A stretch of DNA of 64,000 nt, taken from Pseudo-nitzschia pungens. Its lineage: Eukaryota > Bacillariophyta > Bacillariophyceae > Bacillariales > Bacillariaceae. Within the stretch, counting starts at the first letter, position 1, and every line of letters begins with the position of its first letter. The stretch spans positions 1,178,001-1,242,000 of the forward strand of contig CM074765.1 in NCBI GenBank assembly GCA_037355855.1, written 5' to 3'. The notes under the pieces are model-generated. The model ran no database searches. It saw only the letters and a program-made list of their open reading frames with translations, and was not told where the DNA came from. The translations under genes and the position numbers were made by a program. Positions 44,501 through 52,829 of this stretch are shown here, piece after piece.

Positions 44501-46696
44501 CAGGCGCACTTCAACTTCCTTTCGTTTCTGCCGAGTTGTCTTCCCTTGGAGACCTGACACGCTTGGGCCAAGGATTGCTTTAGTGATGTTAATATCTCTT
44601 GGGGTAAAAGGATTGTTGAGTAGGGATCCATATTTGGCAACTCTCATCATGTCTTTATCACCCCAATTGGTGACATCTTGTAGTGATCGCACCTGGTGTG
44701 CTCGGTCATTGTCCCTTTTCGAATATTTCGCTTTGTTCCCTTTTATCGTAGTTACGGCGATCTGTTCTACATCCACTTCGGCGAATGATGTGGCAGCACG
44801 GATGGCGTCAGTGCTGTCCCAATAGTAAAGTCCCTTGTCTGAGGGAACGAATTTTCGCGTTCCCCCATTCTTGTTGGTTACATTAAAGGCGTCTTCGATT
44901 GCATTGTTGTATTCCACACAATATCCGGGCATGTTGGTCACAATGTGGAATGATAGGATGTTAGCTATGCCATCGGGGTAATAATAAACTTCCCCAAATC
45001 CTGGTAGGTCTCCAACCATCGAGATAACTGCCTTTCCAGCATTTGTGTATAGGTGCAACATCTTATTGGCTTTCCGGATATTTTGGAGAAATCTTCGGTT
45101 GTAGAATACATTCACACTGGAGCAGTTATCGATGAGTATCCATTTTGGATTGAGTCGGTGTTTGCACTGATTGAATGCGTGTCGGTTCTTTCCCCGTAAG
45201 TCCTCAACTAGGACCTCATGATCCGGTCCCTCACTCATGTAGAAACCTATTCCGTAGTCATCTCCCTCCAGTTCCAATTCCCAATCATTTGATTCGGAAG
45301 GTTCTTCTGGCTCGTTGGTAACTATTCCTTGTATGTGTTGTTCACCATCGTCGACATTCTCCCCTTCTTCTCGTAGCCTTCTTCTTTCGGCTCTCGTTGG
45401 TTCTCCATTTTCCTTTGTTTTATGTGGGCAATCATATGCCATACATTCATTCTTTCTTCCACAGTTATAACAATAATATTCTTCTTTTTGTTTTCGTTTG
45501 GAGGATGGGTCTTCAGTGGTATCGCTATCGACCAGGAATTGATGTCCGGTGAATCTGTTTTTGTTGTAGTAGTTGTTGTTTCCTGTTCGAATTTGGTACA
45601 ATTTTGGATTAAACTTGTAGTCCTCAAGTTGGGTATGTGCTGCAGTGACTGTCTTTGGGTATTCATCTCTGCCTTTTGCGATTGCGTTATGGCACTCTTG
45701 TTTGTATACAGCATACTTGTTTTCATTTGAATTCATAAAAAATATAATAGCAAGCGCCCTGTCTCTGGCATGTTCGATTGCCTCAATCGGGATGTCTCCC
45801 CCCGTTTCAACGTCGCTCGCTTCTTCCACTTTGGGTGTTTGGTCCTTGTCGTCTTTCGTTTTACTCTCTGTCTTAACCTTTGTTACGCTTGGTTTTGGTG
45901 TCTTGGGTACACTCATGTTAAGTTCTTCCATTGCATCTTCGATATCTTCATTCTCGTAGAACACTGCACCATTCTTTTCAGCGACGTTGACTAGTGCTTC
46001 GAACTTTTCAAGGTACTCTCCCAGGTTCATATCATCAGTCTGCCGTAAGTTATATACTTTCTTCTTGGATAGAAATCTTTGTACCCTTCTATTGCGTGAT
46101 GAGTCTCCTTGCTCACATACTGTTTCAATAATCGACAGTAGGTCAATTACTGATTTGTTGAGCCGCGCGTTCTCGTACTCCGGAACGGCCTTCATCTTGT
46201 TCTGCATGATAGGATCACACTGTCCCCAAAGGACTGCGTATAATTTGGATAGGTTCTTCTTTGTCTTGATTACCAGGTCTTTATACGACTTCCGATCTGT
46301 CTTGTAATCATCTCTTGCGAATTCTCTCTGGATATCATCCATCGTCGCGAGTTTAAGTGTAGTTGGTGGTGTTGGTTCATCCATTGTGATAATGGTAAGT
46401 TTTCTTTGTTCCAGGCTTGTTTCCTCATCCCCACCATATGTCCTTGAAGCATAGTTGATGAATTCTTGCCTTGCTTTAATCCATTTCTTATCATGGAGTT
46501 GATGGTAGATAAAAACATGATCCTTTAGTGCGGCAGTTTTGCCTTTGAATCCTGTGGTTGTAGTTCCCACTGTCTTGCTCCTCTTCTTCAGAGTCTTCTT
46601 TCTTGTTTTGTTCGATTCGTCATCATCGTCGGTCTCTTGTGCAACCTTTGTGTCGTCTTCTTTCTCGTCTGTTGCCATGGTCTCTTTGTCAACCAT
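41510..46696 (-). CDS. Copia gag-pol polyprotein, intact, 1728 aa
   Basis: Order of domains is the Copia order. There is a gag helical region, then a zinc knuckle-like CYNCGRKNECMAYDC (about 408-423). The protease has WILIDNCSSVNVF (about 516-528), where the usual D-S/T-G is replaced by D-N-C. The integrase catalytic triad is in LDIMHV (about 749), LADKQFE (about 807) and EVERYIRVIKER (about 836). Reverse transcriptase shows DLPGHFLQT, AIYGTLNAALLSYKKL and FHVDDMKISH (about 1380). RNase H has YIDGAHA (about 1550), SSTETEIVA and DNEAAILL, then the family-typical KHINIRYFFITDKI and DYFTKPL. An acidic spacer (about 1010-1115) separates integrase and RT. There are no stops or frameshifts; gag and pol are fused without a recoding site. 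Confidence 0.95.
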   Translation of the reverse strand: MVDKETMATDEKEDDTKVAQETDDDDESNKTRKKTLKKRSKTVGTTTTGFKGKTAALKDHVFIYHQLHDKKWIKARQEFINYASRTYGGDEETSLEQRKLTIITMDEPTPPTTLKLATMDDIQREFARDDYKTDRKSYKDLVIKTKKNLSKLYAVLWGQCDPIMQNKMKAVPEYENARLNKSVIDLLSIIETVCEQGDSSRNRRVQRFLSKKKVYNLRQTDDMNLGEYLEKFEALVNVAEKNGAVFYENEDIEDAMEELNMSVPKTPKPSVTKVKTESKTKDDKDQTPKVEEASDVETGGDIPIEAIEHARDRALAIIFFMNSNENKYAVYKQECHNAIAKGRDEYPKTVTAAHTQLEDYKFNPKLYQIRTGNNNYYNKNRFTGHQFLVDSDTTEDPSSKRKQKEEYYCYNCGRKNECMAYDCPHKTKENGEPTRAERRRLREEGENVDDGEQHIQGIVTNEPEEPSESNDWELELEGDDYGIGFYMSEGPDHEVLVEDLRGKNRHAFNQCKHRLNPKWILIDNCSSVNVFYNRRFLQNIRKANKMLHLYTNAGKAVISMVGDLPGFGEVYYYPDGIANILSFHIVTNMPGYCVEYNNAIEDAFNVTNKNGGTRKFVPSDKGLYYWDSTDAIRAATSFAEVDVEQIAVTTIKGNKAKYSKRDNDRAHQVRSLQDVTNWGDKDMMRVAKYGSLLNNPFTPRDINITKAILGPSVSGLQGKTTRQKRKEVEVRLTPVPRQIMDHYHDIILSLDIMHVNGIPFLVTISKHIHYGTATPLPNMTEESMYNVLVNLDKFYKKRGFKIGLILADKQFECLDNEVAELEILMNIAAHDEHVPEVERYIRVIKERARSALSNTPFTRIPGRMVIGLITRVLFYLNGIPWEQGVSKILSPMTIITGKKLDYKLHCKVPFGAYAQIRKGTDNTMKERTFGAIAMGPMNNMQGGMTFMSLISGRRVERDKSDFIVLPMPDEVIMQVETMGKQSPNGLIFGDELDPIGQSDNEVAENDHEDHDLSDEESLTSTASIAKDVENTGVASDEENSIASTGVHSNASEIDEQAIINNQDEQIEFTRSEDEDEETQGTEDQEEAEVSDDDSIEIRRSGRNTTRPVYRGFEDAFIHVQMKNPCKELNGCEMVRTGIEQYNYNRALNFLSQASERCYDKVSHYLMTQYGLKAGLKKFGAKGQAATTKEMKQMLSREVFEEIPYSTLTNKDKELALPILLFLTEKRDGSIKGRACADGRKQRIWMQKEDTKSPTVSTEGLFYLLMMDAHEGREVATLDLPGHFLQTPMEGRLILRVDGELATALVQLDADRWGKHMQTIRGRPVIFVKCSKAIYGTLNAALLSYKKLVGHLTDWGFEMNPYDHCVWNKQINGTQMTVAFHVDDMKISHVDPDEVNNIIERLRGIYGKTDPMTVTRGKIHEYLGMTIDFTTPNEVKITMYDYIQKMINDLRADMIGGRATAAPDHLFHTSEGTKLLDTTTKDYFHTMTARALYLGKRGRPDLQTSVAFLSTRVREPDEHDYKKLGHLMRYLQETKHMPLILRYNGKEISLYIDGAHAVHADMRGHVGVMVTGGGGTLYASSTKTKLNTVSSTETEIVAVGEKLPKHVWFRYFRIAQGGNSSEDILYQDNEAAILLQNNGRMSCGKGSKHINIRYFFITDKIKRKEIAVRHCPTKEMIADYFTKPLQGGLFRKFRNLVLGIREEDLESYKQEYEKAIERFGLNARTDDQG

Positions 46697-46733
46697 CCAA
46701 CAGTATTGGTTATTTCCCCTTTTTAATTTAATA

Positions 46734-46950
46734 TCTTGAAAATTTCACGTAAACAAGCCTACAATTCTCCGTAACATAAAATCCGATGTACTAATTGTAT
46801 TAAATTAAAAAGTGAATGGTTGGTATGCATGCCAAATTGATGACAATTTCCATCAATCATAATTTTGGCCATCAATTGTATTTTTGTCATTCTTGTCTGT
46901 TCTTTGGATATTCTCGATCATTTTGACCCTATCCCTAATATTTTCCAACA
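46734..46950 (-). repeat. 5' LTR of the Copia element
   Basis: 217 bp, apparently identical to 41280-41496. Antisense to the element it contains an ATG (46865) whose frame runs on into the interrupted host gene. Confidence 0.93.
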
Positions 46951-46984
46951 GAGAGCTCGATTTCTACTATCCTCGTTTGGATCA

Positions 46985-47554
46985 ATGCTGTTCATTTTAT
47001 TCAACGTTTCCTCGACAATTTCATTTCCAATTTCAACCAATTTGCAGAGGACTTCTTCCCCGTTTGTTGTATCCAAAAACGCTAAATTCACCGATAACCT
47101 CTACTTACCACGACCCGCACCATGGAATCAGCTCTACAGCGGTGCACAAGACGCTAACGAAGATGATGCCGCAGCAGACGCTTTGGAGAAGAATGGGGAT
47201 TCCGTCGACGTCGCCGGGATTTTGGGAGCGGTCGCGTCGATTGTTGTACTGCGTTCTGAATTCGTCTTAAAGACGACGGGTTGTGGTCTTCCGGCTGGTC
47301 CATTTGGAATCGTTGGGGCGATCGAGGGAGTCAGTTACCTGGGTGTTGTGGCTACTTGCGCCACTGCGATCGTCGATAATTTTTCTTCGGATGATTCCTC
47401 TAGTTCAAAGGAAAGAACTACGGCTGTCCGCCGCGCCGCCACATCGTTGAGTTTTTTGGCCGTTGTTGTCGGAATCGCGGTTTTGGTCTTCCAATTGACT
47501 GATTATGGGTACATTCCCAACGCTGTCCCGATGGAAGGCGGAATGTGTCAATGA
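46985..47554 (+). CDS. Small membrane protein, gene split by the Copia element (189 aa from the remaining Met)
   Basis: The original start was most likely at 41252, on the far side of the element. From the first surviving Met the N-terminus is MLFILFNVSSTISFPIS, still a short signal-like segment. Residues about 70-185 have three hydrophobic stretches: VAGILGAVASIVVL, GPFGIVGAIEGVSYLGVVATCATAIV and SLSFLAVVVGIAVLVFQL. The linkers are Ser-rich and acidic, and the C-terminus is YIPNAVPMEGGMCQ. I do not know the family. A longer chimeric frame beginning at 46865 inside the LTR would give 229 aa. Whether this allele is expressed is unknown; the promoter is now 5.7 kb away. Confidence 0.75.
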   Translation: MLFILFNVSSTISFPISTNLQRTSSPFVVSKNAKFTDNLYLPRPAPWNQLYSGAQDANEDDAAADALEKNGDSVDVAGILGAVASIVVLRSEFVLKTTGCGLPAGPFGIVGAIEGVSYLGVVATCATAIVDNFSSDDSSSSKERTTAVRRAATSLSFLAVVVGIAVLVFQLTDYGYIPNAVPMEGGMCQ

Positions 47555-48486
47555 GCAAAGTGATTGTATACTAGTACTATTAGTGCCGTAGGCAAGCAAC
47601 AACGAGTCCAAGGTTCGTTGACGCAGGACCTCTACTTTGCTGACCAACATTTGTTAGAGTCACGGTCAAAGCTTAAGGCAGATTCCTGCGTACAGTGGAA
47701 GCAATAACTTATCCCGAATCTACCAAAACCATGGAATTCACGGCGAGGATGAAGTGTAGCTAGTAGTAAAGTTTCCATTGTTTGAAACGAAAAGGACTCA
47801 TTCGAGGAGGCCGTGAACCTAGATTGGATTTTTCTCAAGGAGTACACAAAATTGTTGCCCACTTGCTATGTAGTCTTTCGCTACTTCCGTGTTCCGACCC
47901 GAAGCAATAATTTATATTTCGTTCTTGTTTTGATTACACTTACATGTAATGAAGAAACAATACAGTATCAAAGAACCTTTTCTTTTTTCAACATTCATGG
48001 ACTCCCGTAAGAACTGCACTGTCAATGAATGGTGGTGGAATGTATTCTGCAATTGTAGTGCGAGTATTGTTGAACTCCTTTCCTTTCCACTCAGGTGGGT
48101 AAGACTTCTTTTAAAAAAAAAGATTTTCATCTTTCTTGCTGAAGTAAGTTAGGATTTAAGTCGTAATTGCTGATTACTTCGTACCATATCAGGTAACGTA
48201 CCCGGAAAGGTTACATCATGATAATCTTACTTTTGAGAATGTTACTTCTGGTGCGAGAAATAAACATGACGTCATTGGCTCGGAAAAATTTGGTCAGACG
48301 TGCTGTCTGATGTCGTTTCGTTCAACCATGCTCCAAAATTTTCACACCTCACCAGCTACGTTGGAAATAGCGCAAATATCGATTATGCTTTCAACGTAGC
48401 AGCTATCGGCAATAGTCACATATGTCACATCGAAGGTCCGAAACGATCGGTCGACTACCTCTTCGTAAAATTGGAACGGCGCCGGC
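47555..48486. other. Intergenic DNA, nothing recognised
   Basis: About 930 bases between two plus-strand genes. Small frames on both strands have no motifs. The final part is presumably the promoter of the MATE gene. Confidence 0.5.
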
Positions 48487-48591
48487 GTGGAATACTCTAC
48501 ATTTTCGATTATAATGCATAATTTCAATCCTCATCAGGATGGCAATAGCAACCGCTACAACAGGAGCCTTGGGGCCGAAGGAAGGCGCGCC

Positions 48592-50376
48592 ATGTGTTTC
48601 CCCGCTGCTATCTTAGTTGCGTTGTTAACACTTTTGGGAAACTCTCCGTCTTTTTGTGATGCGTTTTCGCCGACCTTTCCCACCACGAGGACATGCAATG
48701 TTGTTGGGGCGTGTCGAGATAGCAGGAGCGTACGACGGAAACAGACCCGCGGTTTCGTATTCGACAATCAGCTCTGCCCAAACGCGCTTCCGTCAAAAAT
48801 CATTTCACACGGACGTTTCAGCGCAACATCAAGCAACAGAAACAACGTTCACAGCCACGGTATGATATTGCGCGCAACCAATACCCAAAACGAAGATCCC
48901 GATGCCAGCAGCGGCGAAGACATGGGTCAAAAAATACTGGGACTGGCGATTCCCGCACTCGGGGCCTTGCTGATCGACCCGTTGCTCACGCTTGCCGATA
49001 CCGCCTTTGTCGGACGCTACAGCGAATCTCCCTTCGAACTGGCCGGGATGGGATCGGCATCGGCCCTCTTGACGTTTGCGTTCTACGTCTTCAACTTTTT
49101 GTGCACCGCTACGACTCCCCTGGTGGCCTCCAAACGAGCCTCCGGGGACGAAGCCGGAGCCCTGGCGGTCGGGGGACAGGCACTCTCGCTCGCGTTCGGA
49201 CTGGGCGGCATCCTGACGGTGTCGCTGATTTTGCTGCAGGGTCCCCTGCTCAGTCTCATGGGTGCCGGCGAAAGCAACGGCTACGCCTCGAGCTTTTTGA
49301 CGATCCGGGCACTGGCCGCCCCGGCCGTCTTTTGCATCTCGGCGTCGACGGGAATTCTTCGTGGGTATCTCGATACCAAGACCCCCATTTTTGTGCTCTT
49401 CCTGGCCAACGCCGTCAATTTTGGTCTGGACGTCCTCCTCATTACCGTGGCGGGTCTCGGACCGACCGGAGCCGCGATAGCGACCACGACGGCGGAGTGG
49501 ATTTCCGCCCTGCTCTTTTTGTTGGTCCTGGCGGGAAAAATTCCGTCCGCGGACGGGGAGCTCGGAAAGAAGGAACCCGGGGAGGATGGCACGACGGCCC
49601 CGATGCTGGCGGTCGCCCCCTCCCTGTCGATTCCGGCCTGGGAAGAAGTCCGGCCGCTGATCGTGGCCTCGTCGGCGGTCTTTGTTCGAACGCTGGTGCT
49701 GCAGCTCTTCTTGACGGCCGCCGCGGCCTTTGCCACCCGGGGCAGCTACTCCTACGGAGAGGCCGTCGTCGCCGCCGCAACGGACAGCAGCACCAATACC
49801 AACACCAACAACGCCGGAGCCGCCTTCATCTCCGCCCACCAGATCGCGATCCAGCTGTGGATGCTCTGTTCGTACATTTCCGATGCCCTCGCGGCGGCCT
49901 CCCAGGGCCTGGTGGCGGACGCCATCGGCCGGGGCGACAACGGGGACGTCCGGGAGATCTCCAGGACCGTCTTTGCATACAGCGCGGTCCTCGGGGTCCT
50001 GCTGGCCGGCCTCTTGTTTGCGGGATTCTATTCCACCGACTTTTTGGTGGGCTTTTTCACGTCCGATCCGGGCACCCAGACCGCGCTGCTGGAGATTGCC
50101 TCCCTCCTGGTGGTTTCGCAGCCGCTGAACTCGCTGGTCTTTGCGGCAGACGGTGTCTTGCAGGGGGCGTCGGAATTCCCCTACCAGGCCAAGAGCATGA
50201 TCGTGAGCGGATTCGTGGCGTCGGTGTTTTTCTTTGCGCTGCAGTCCGCGGGTCAATCGGACAACCTGGTGAACGTCTGGTCCGCATTGATCTGCCTCCA
50301 GCTGATGCGGGGCATCACATCGGCGGTGAAGATCGTGGACGAGGAGGGACCGATCCAGCTCAAAGCCGCGGAGTGA
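48592..50376 (+). CDS. Plastid-targeted MATE-family efflux transporter
   Basis: 594 aa from Met at 48592. The frame opens at 48487, but the inner Met gives a clean signal peptide (MCFPAAILVALLTLLGNSPS) and FCDAFSPTF, a classic A-F plastid cleavage motif. A transit-like Ser/Arg region follows to about residue 110. The remainder is twelve hydrophobic segments of MATE type, with GLAIPALGALLIDPLLTLAD, TAFVGRYSE, GILRGYLDTKTP, GPTGAAIATTTAEW and AHQIAIQLWMLCSYISDALA. MATE proteins exchange organic cations or acids against Na+ or H+. The substrate here is not visible. A Ser/Asn/Thr-rich insert (TDSSTNTNTNNAG) lies before segment 8. The third codon positions are strongly G/C, unlike the genes to the left. 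Confidence 0.9.
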   Translation: MCFPAAILVALLTLLGNSPSFCDAFSPTFPTTRTCNVVGACRDSRSVRRKQTRGFVFDNQLCPNALPSKIISHGRFSATSSNRNNVHSHGMILRATNTQNEDPDASSGEDMGQKILGLAIPALGALLIDPLLTLADTAFVGRYSESPFELAGMGSASALLTFAFYVFNFLCTATTPLVASKRASGDEAGALAVGGQALSLAFGLGGILTVSLILLQGPLLSLMGAGESNGYASSFLTIRALAAPAVFCISASTGILRGYLDTKTPIFVLFLANAVNFGLDVLLITVAGLGPTGAAIATTTAEWISALLFLLVLAGKIPSADGELGKKEPGEDGTTAPMLAVAPSLSIPAWEEVRPLIVASSAVFVRTLVLQLFLTAAAAFATRGSYSYGEAVVAAATDSSTNTNTNNAGAAFISAHQIAIQLWMLCSYISDALAAASQGLVADAIGRGDNGDVREISRTVFAYSAVLGVLLAGLLFAGFYSTDFLVGFFTSDPGTQTALLEIASLLVVSQPLNSLVFAADGVLQGASEFPYQAKSMIVSGFVASVFFFALQSAGQSDNLVNVWSALICLQLMRGITSAVKIVDEEGPIQLKAAE

Positions 50377-50968
50377 CGAGGATGGGGTCCAACAGAATGA
50401 ACGAAATATCCAACAACTGCAGTGCGTGCCTACGTACGAACGCAAGCAGGATCCTGTGCTATGCGCTTCACCAATCGCTTCAAACTCGGCAACGTCATGC
50501 CATTTGCTCAGACGCAATGATTGAACCACCCTCGCAATAGAATAAAGAAAGAATAGAATATCATACAGTTGCATACGTTTCTCTGTTGCCATGTTTCAGC
50601 ATTTTGATTCGTTGTTTTTTCCCAACCACACGCACAGTGCATATTGTTCGTATCACAGCTTGCGGAAAGATAGTTTGCCCACCCTAACGAATCATTCGAA
50701 ACGTCGTACCGCGAGACCAAAAAAGAGTGAGATTTCCGACCTGCCAGCAGAGATTGGCAACGAGCACCACCACTCAATGGATTTCACAAAGCCATTAATA
50801 GTATTGTAATTATGATTGTTGTTGTATTCTAAGTGTTTTTTGACAATTCATTCGTTAGCCCATGCTATGTGTTTGTTTGTTTGTTTGTTTGTTTGTTTGT
50901 TTGTCGATTTTCGTTCCTGTTTGTTCCGCCTTTCTATGGATCATCTGTTTTGTTTTTGGTTTTTAAAA
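50377..50968. other. Intergenic region between convergent genes, with a (GTTT)n repeat
   Basis: Separates the 3' ends of the MATE and FPP synthase genes. Contains a (GTTT)n tetranucleotide run at 50870-50904. No gene recognised. Confidence 0.6.
50870..50904. repeat. (GTTT)n microsatellite
   Basis: Eight uninterrupted GTTT units in the 3' region of the FPP synthase gene. Confidence 0.9.
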
Positions 50969-52204
50969 TCAATGGGATCGCTTGTAGACCTTGGCCAAGA
51001 ACTTTTCAAAGACGGTCCACGGCACCCCGGCGGCCCGAAGGGTCTCCCCGGAAGCACTGTTTTTCATGCCCATGATCTTGTCGTAGGAATCCTGCTCGTA
51101 CTTGGCGTACATCTCCTTGAGTCCCAGATCGGCGTAGAGCTTCTTGATGGTTTCCTCCTCCGGCGATCCGACCTTGCACTTCCCGTAGTGCTCGTCCAGA
51201 AAGGCCTTTTGTTTGTCGTCGGCCAGCTCGTGGTAGGCCTTGGTGAAGAGCCATCCGCACTTCTTGTCGGCAATGTCCGTCCCGATTTTTCCGAGGACCT
51301 CGGGCGTCGCGAAGCAGTCCAAAAAGTCGTCCTGGGCCTGGAAGTAGACGCCCATCTCGACCAGAATGTCCCGGGCCGCGTCGTAGGCCGCCTGGTCCGT
51401 GACGCCCGCCAGCGTCATGGCAAAGGCCACGCTGAGGTAAAAGCTGTAGAAGGACGTCTTGTACTTGACAATGAGGTGCCAGCGCTCCGGGGTGAGGTCC
51501 TGGAGCGTGAGGACGTCGCAGAGGGTGTCGCTGAGCTGTCCGAGTTCCGTCTGGAGTGTCGTTTCCAGCATGAGGTCCATCAGGCTCAGCTGGAGAGCCC
51601 CGTCGTGCGAAAAGTGTCGCTTGATGATTTTGAAGACAAAGGCCTCGATGGTGACGGCGTCGTTGATGGCAATGTACCAGGCATCGCCGAGCGTCTTGTA
51701 CCAGCAGGGCTTTCCCCGGCGGGTGACGGAGGAGTCCATAATGTCGTCTGCCACCAGCAACCAGGCCTGGAGCCACTCGATGGCCCATCCCAGGACGGCC
51801 AGCTGGCAGAGCTGGTCGTTGGTGATGCTGTCCTCGCCAATGATGGCCACGCCGCTCTCCACCACCATCAGGCCGCGGTTCATCTTTCCGCCCTTGACGG
51901 TGTGCTCCAGCATCTTGCGGAGCCAGTCGGTTTCCCGCTGGGGGAGTTCGTAGTTGGCCGGGAGATCCTCGAGGATTTCTTCGATCAAGAGGTCGCAGAT
52001 TTTGGAGAATGATCCCTTCGGATCATTCTGGTAGTCGTACTCGGGGTACTCGATCGGGGAGGACTTGGTTTTCGTCCCGACGGTGGCGCTAAAGTCGGTG
52101 GATTTCTTCTTGCTGAACTGTACGAACGCGGCCGTCGCCAGACTTCCGGCGGCAAAGGCGGCGAATGTTCCCAGCCAGCTGTTGCTGCAAGACGAGGGTG
52201 CCAT
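50969..52204 (-). CDS. Farnesyl diphosphate synthase
   Basis: 411 aa. It condenses IPP with DMAPP and GPP to make FPP for sterols and other isoprenoids. The isopentenyl-binding GGKMNRG is at 105-111. The first Asp-rich motif is DDIMD at 153-157 and the second is DDFLD at 292-296, followed by DIADKKCGWL. KYKT at 247-250 also fits. Residues 10-29 (WLGTFAAFAAGSLATAAFVQ) are an N-terminal hydrophobic extension absent from typical cytosolic FPP synthases and could be a membrane anchor or targeting signal. The residues five and four positions before the first motif are Trp and Leu, where animal enzymes have Phe-Phe. The start is the only Met upstream of the conserved core. Confidence 0.94.
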   Translation of the reverse strand: MAPSSCSNSWLGTFAAFAAGSLATAAFVQFSKKKSTDFSATVGTKTKSSPIEYPEYDYQNDPKGSFSKICDLLIEEILEDLPANYELPQRETDWLRKMLEHTVKGGKMNRGLMVVESGVAIIGEDSITNDQLCQLAVLGWAIEWLQAWLLVADDIMDSSVTRRGKPCWYKTLGDAWYIAINDAVTIEAFVFKIIKRHFSHDGALQLSLMDLMLETTLQTELGQLSDTLCDVLTLQDLTPERWHLIVKYKTSFYSFYLSVAFAMTLAGVTDQAAYDAARDILVEMGVYFQAQDDFLDCFATPEVLGKIGTDIADKKCGWLFTKAYHELADDKQKAFLDEHYGKCKVGSPEEETIKKLYADLGLKEMYAKYEQDSYDKIMGMKNSASGETLRAAGVPWTVFEKFLAKVYKRSH

Positions 52205-52829
52205 TGTGGGATTTTGGAGAGTTTATTAACTGACTAACTAACTGACTTACTAACCGTGTTTGGAGTAACTTACTCGTAGTGTTGAGAAGCAGATGCGCTT
52301 CGTATTGGCTACAAAAACGAGAAACCGAATGTTTCGGAAGAACGCAATTGTTGTAACCGAGCAATGCCAATTCTCTCTCAATTTTTAATTTTGGCAATGG
52401 TGGTTGGATCCTAAATGTAGTAATGTATGGTAAGTAATTTACGTACATACGTACGAGTGAGTGCAGCTTCAAAGTGTTTGTCGTGCGTTCCGTCCGCCCT
52501 CCGAGGATCCGAGGGAACCCCGCGCGGGATGCGGGACTGAGACTTCGCGCCATTTTAGGGAAGACCCCTAAAGCAGAAAACAGCCTTCTTGTGTACCGTA
52601 AAACACCGACAGCCACAAAACCGAAAACGATGATGGATCTTGCGAGCTGTCAATGATTCTTCGTACGAAGTACAAGTAGTTTTTTGGGAGAGAACACCGA
52701 TCATCAGAACACATCATCATCGTCAGAGCGATACAATAAGGTTACGGTATTGTTACTGACTAATACTAGATTGTCGCAGCATCCATCTTTCCATCCACCC
52801 GCACACATCGAATCAATCGTATCTCCCGA
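52205..52829. other. Divergent promoter region between FPP synthase and SDR genes
   Basis: The 625-bp head-to-head spacer contains a TAACTGAC/TAACTAAC repeat at 52224-52254 in the FPP synthase leader and an ACGTACGTA-type palindrome at 52441-52455. No TATA box was identified with confidence. Confidence 0.55.

Larger units (their letters stand above)
41280..46950 (-). mobile_element. Full-length Copia (CoDi-like) LTR retrotransposon
   Basis: 5671 bp on the minus strand, flanked by a perfect 5-bp target duplication GAGAG (41275-41279 and 46951-46955). The two 217-bp LTRs read identical base for base, and the single polyprotein frame is intact, so the insertion is recent. A purine-rich tract (CCACAGGAGTG on the coding strand) lies directly against the 3' LTR. 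On the coding strand the LTR begins TGTTGG and ends TTTTCAAGA, so the usual terminal CA is followed by AGA. The insertion lies in the coding sequence of a small plus-strand gene. Confidence 0.95.

Noticed and set aside
48829..50592. 587-codon minus-strand frame antisense to the MATE gene
   Set aside because: Arg/Gly/Gln-rich shadow product of the strong G/C third-position bias of the MATE gene.
50816..52012. 398-codon plus-strand frame antisense to FPP synthase
   Set aside because: A shadow frame; the opposite strand contains both Asp-rich motifs of a full-length FPP synthase.
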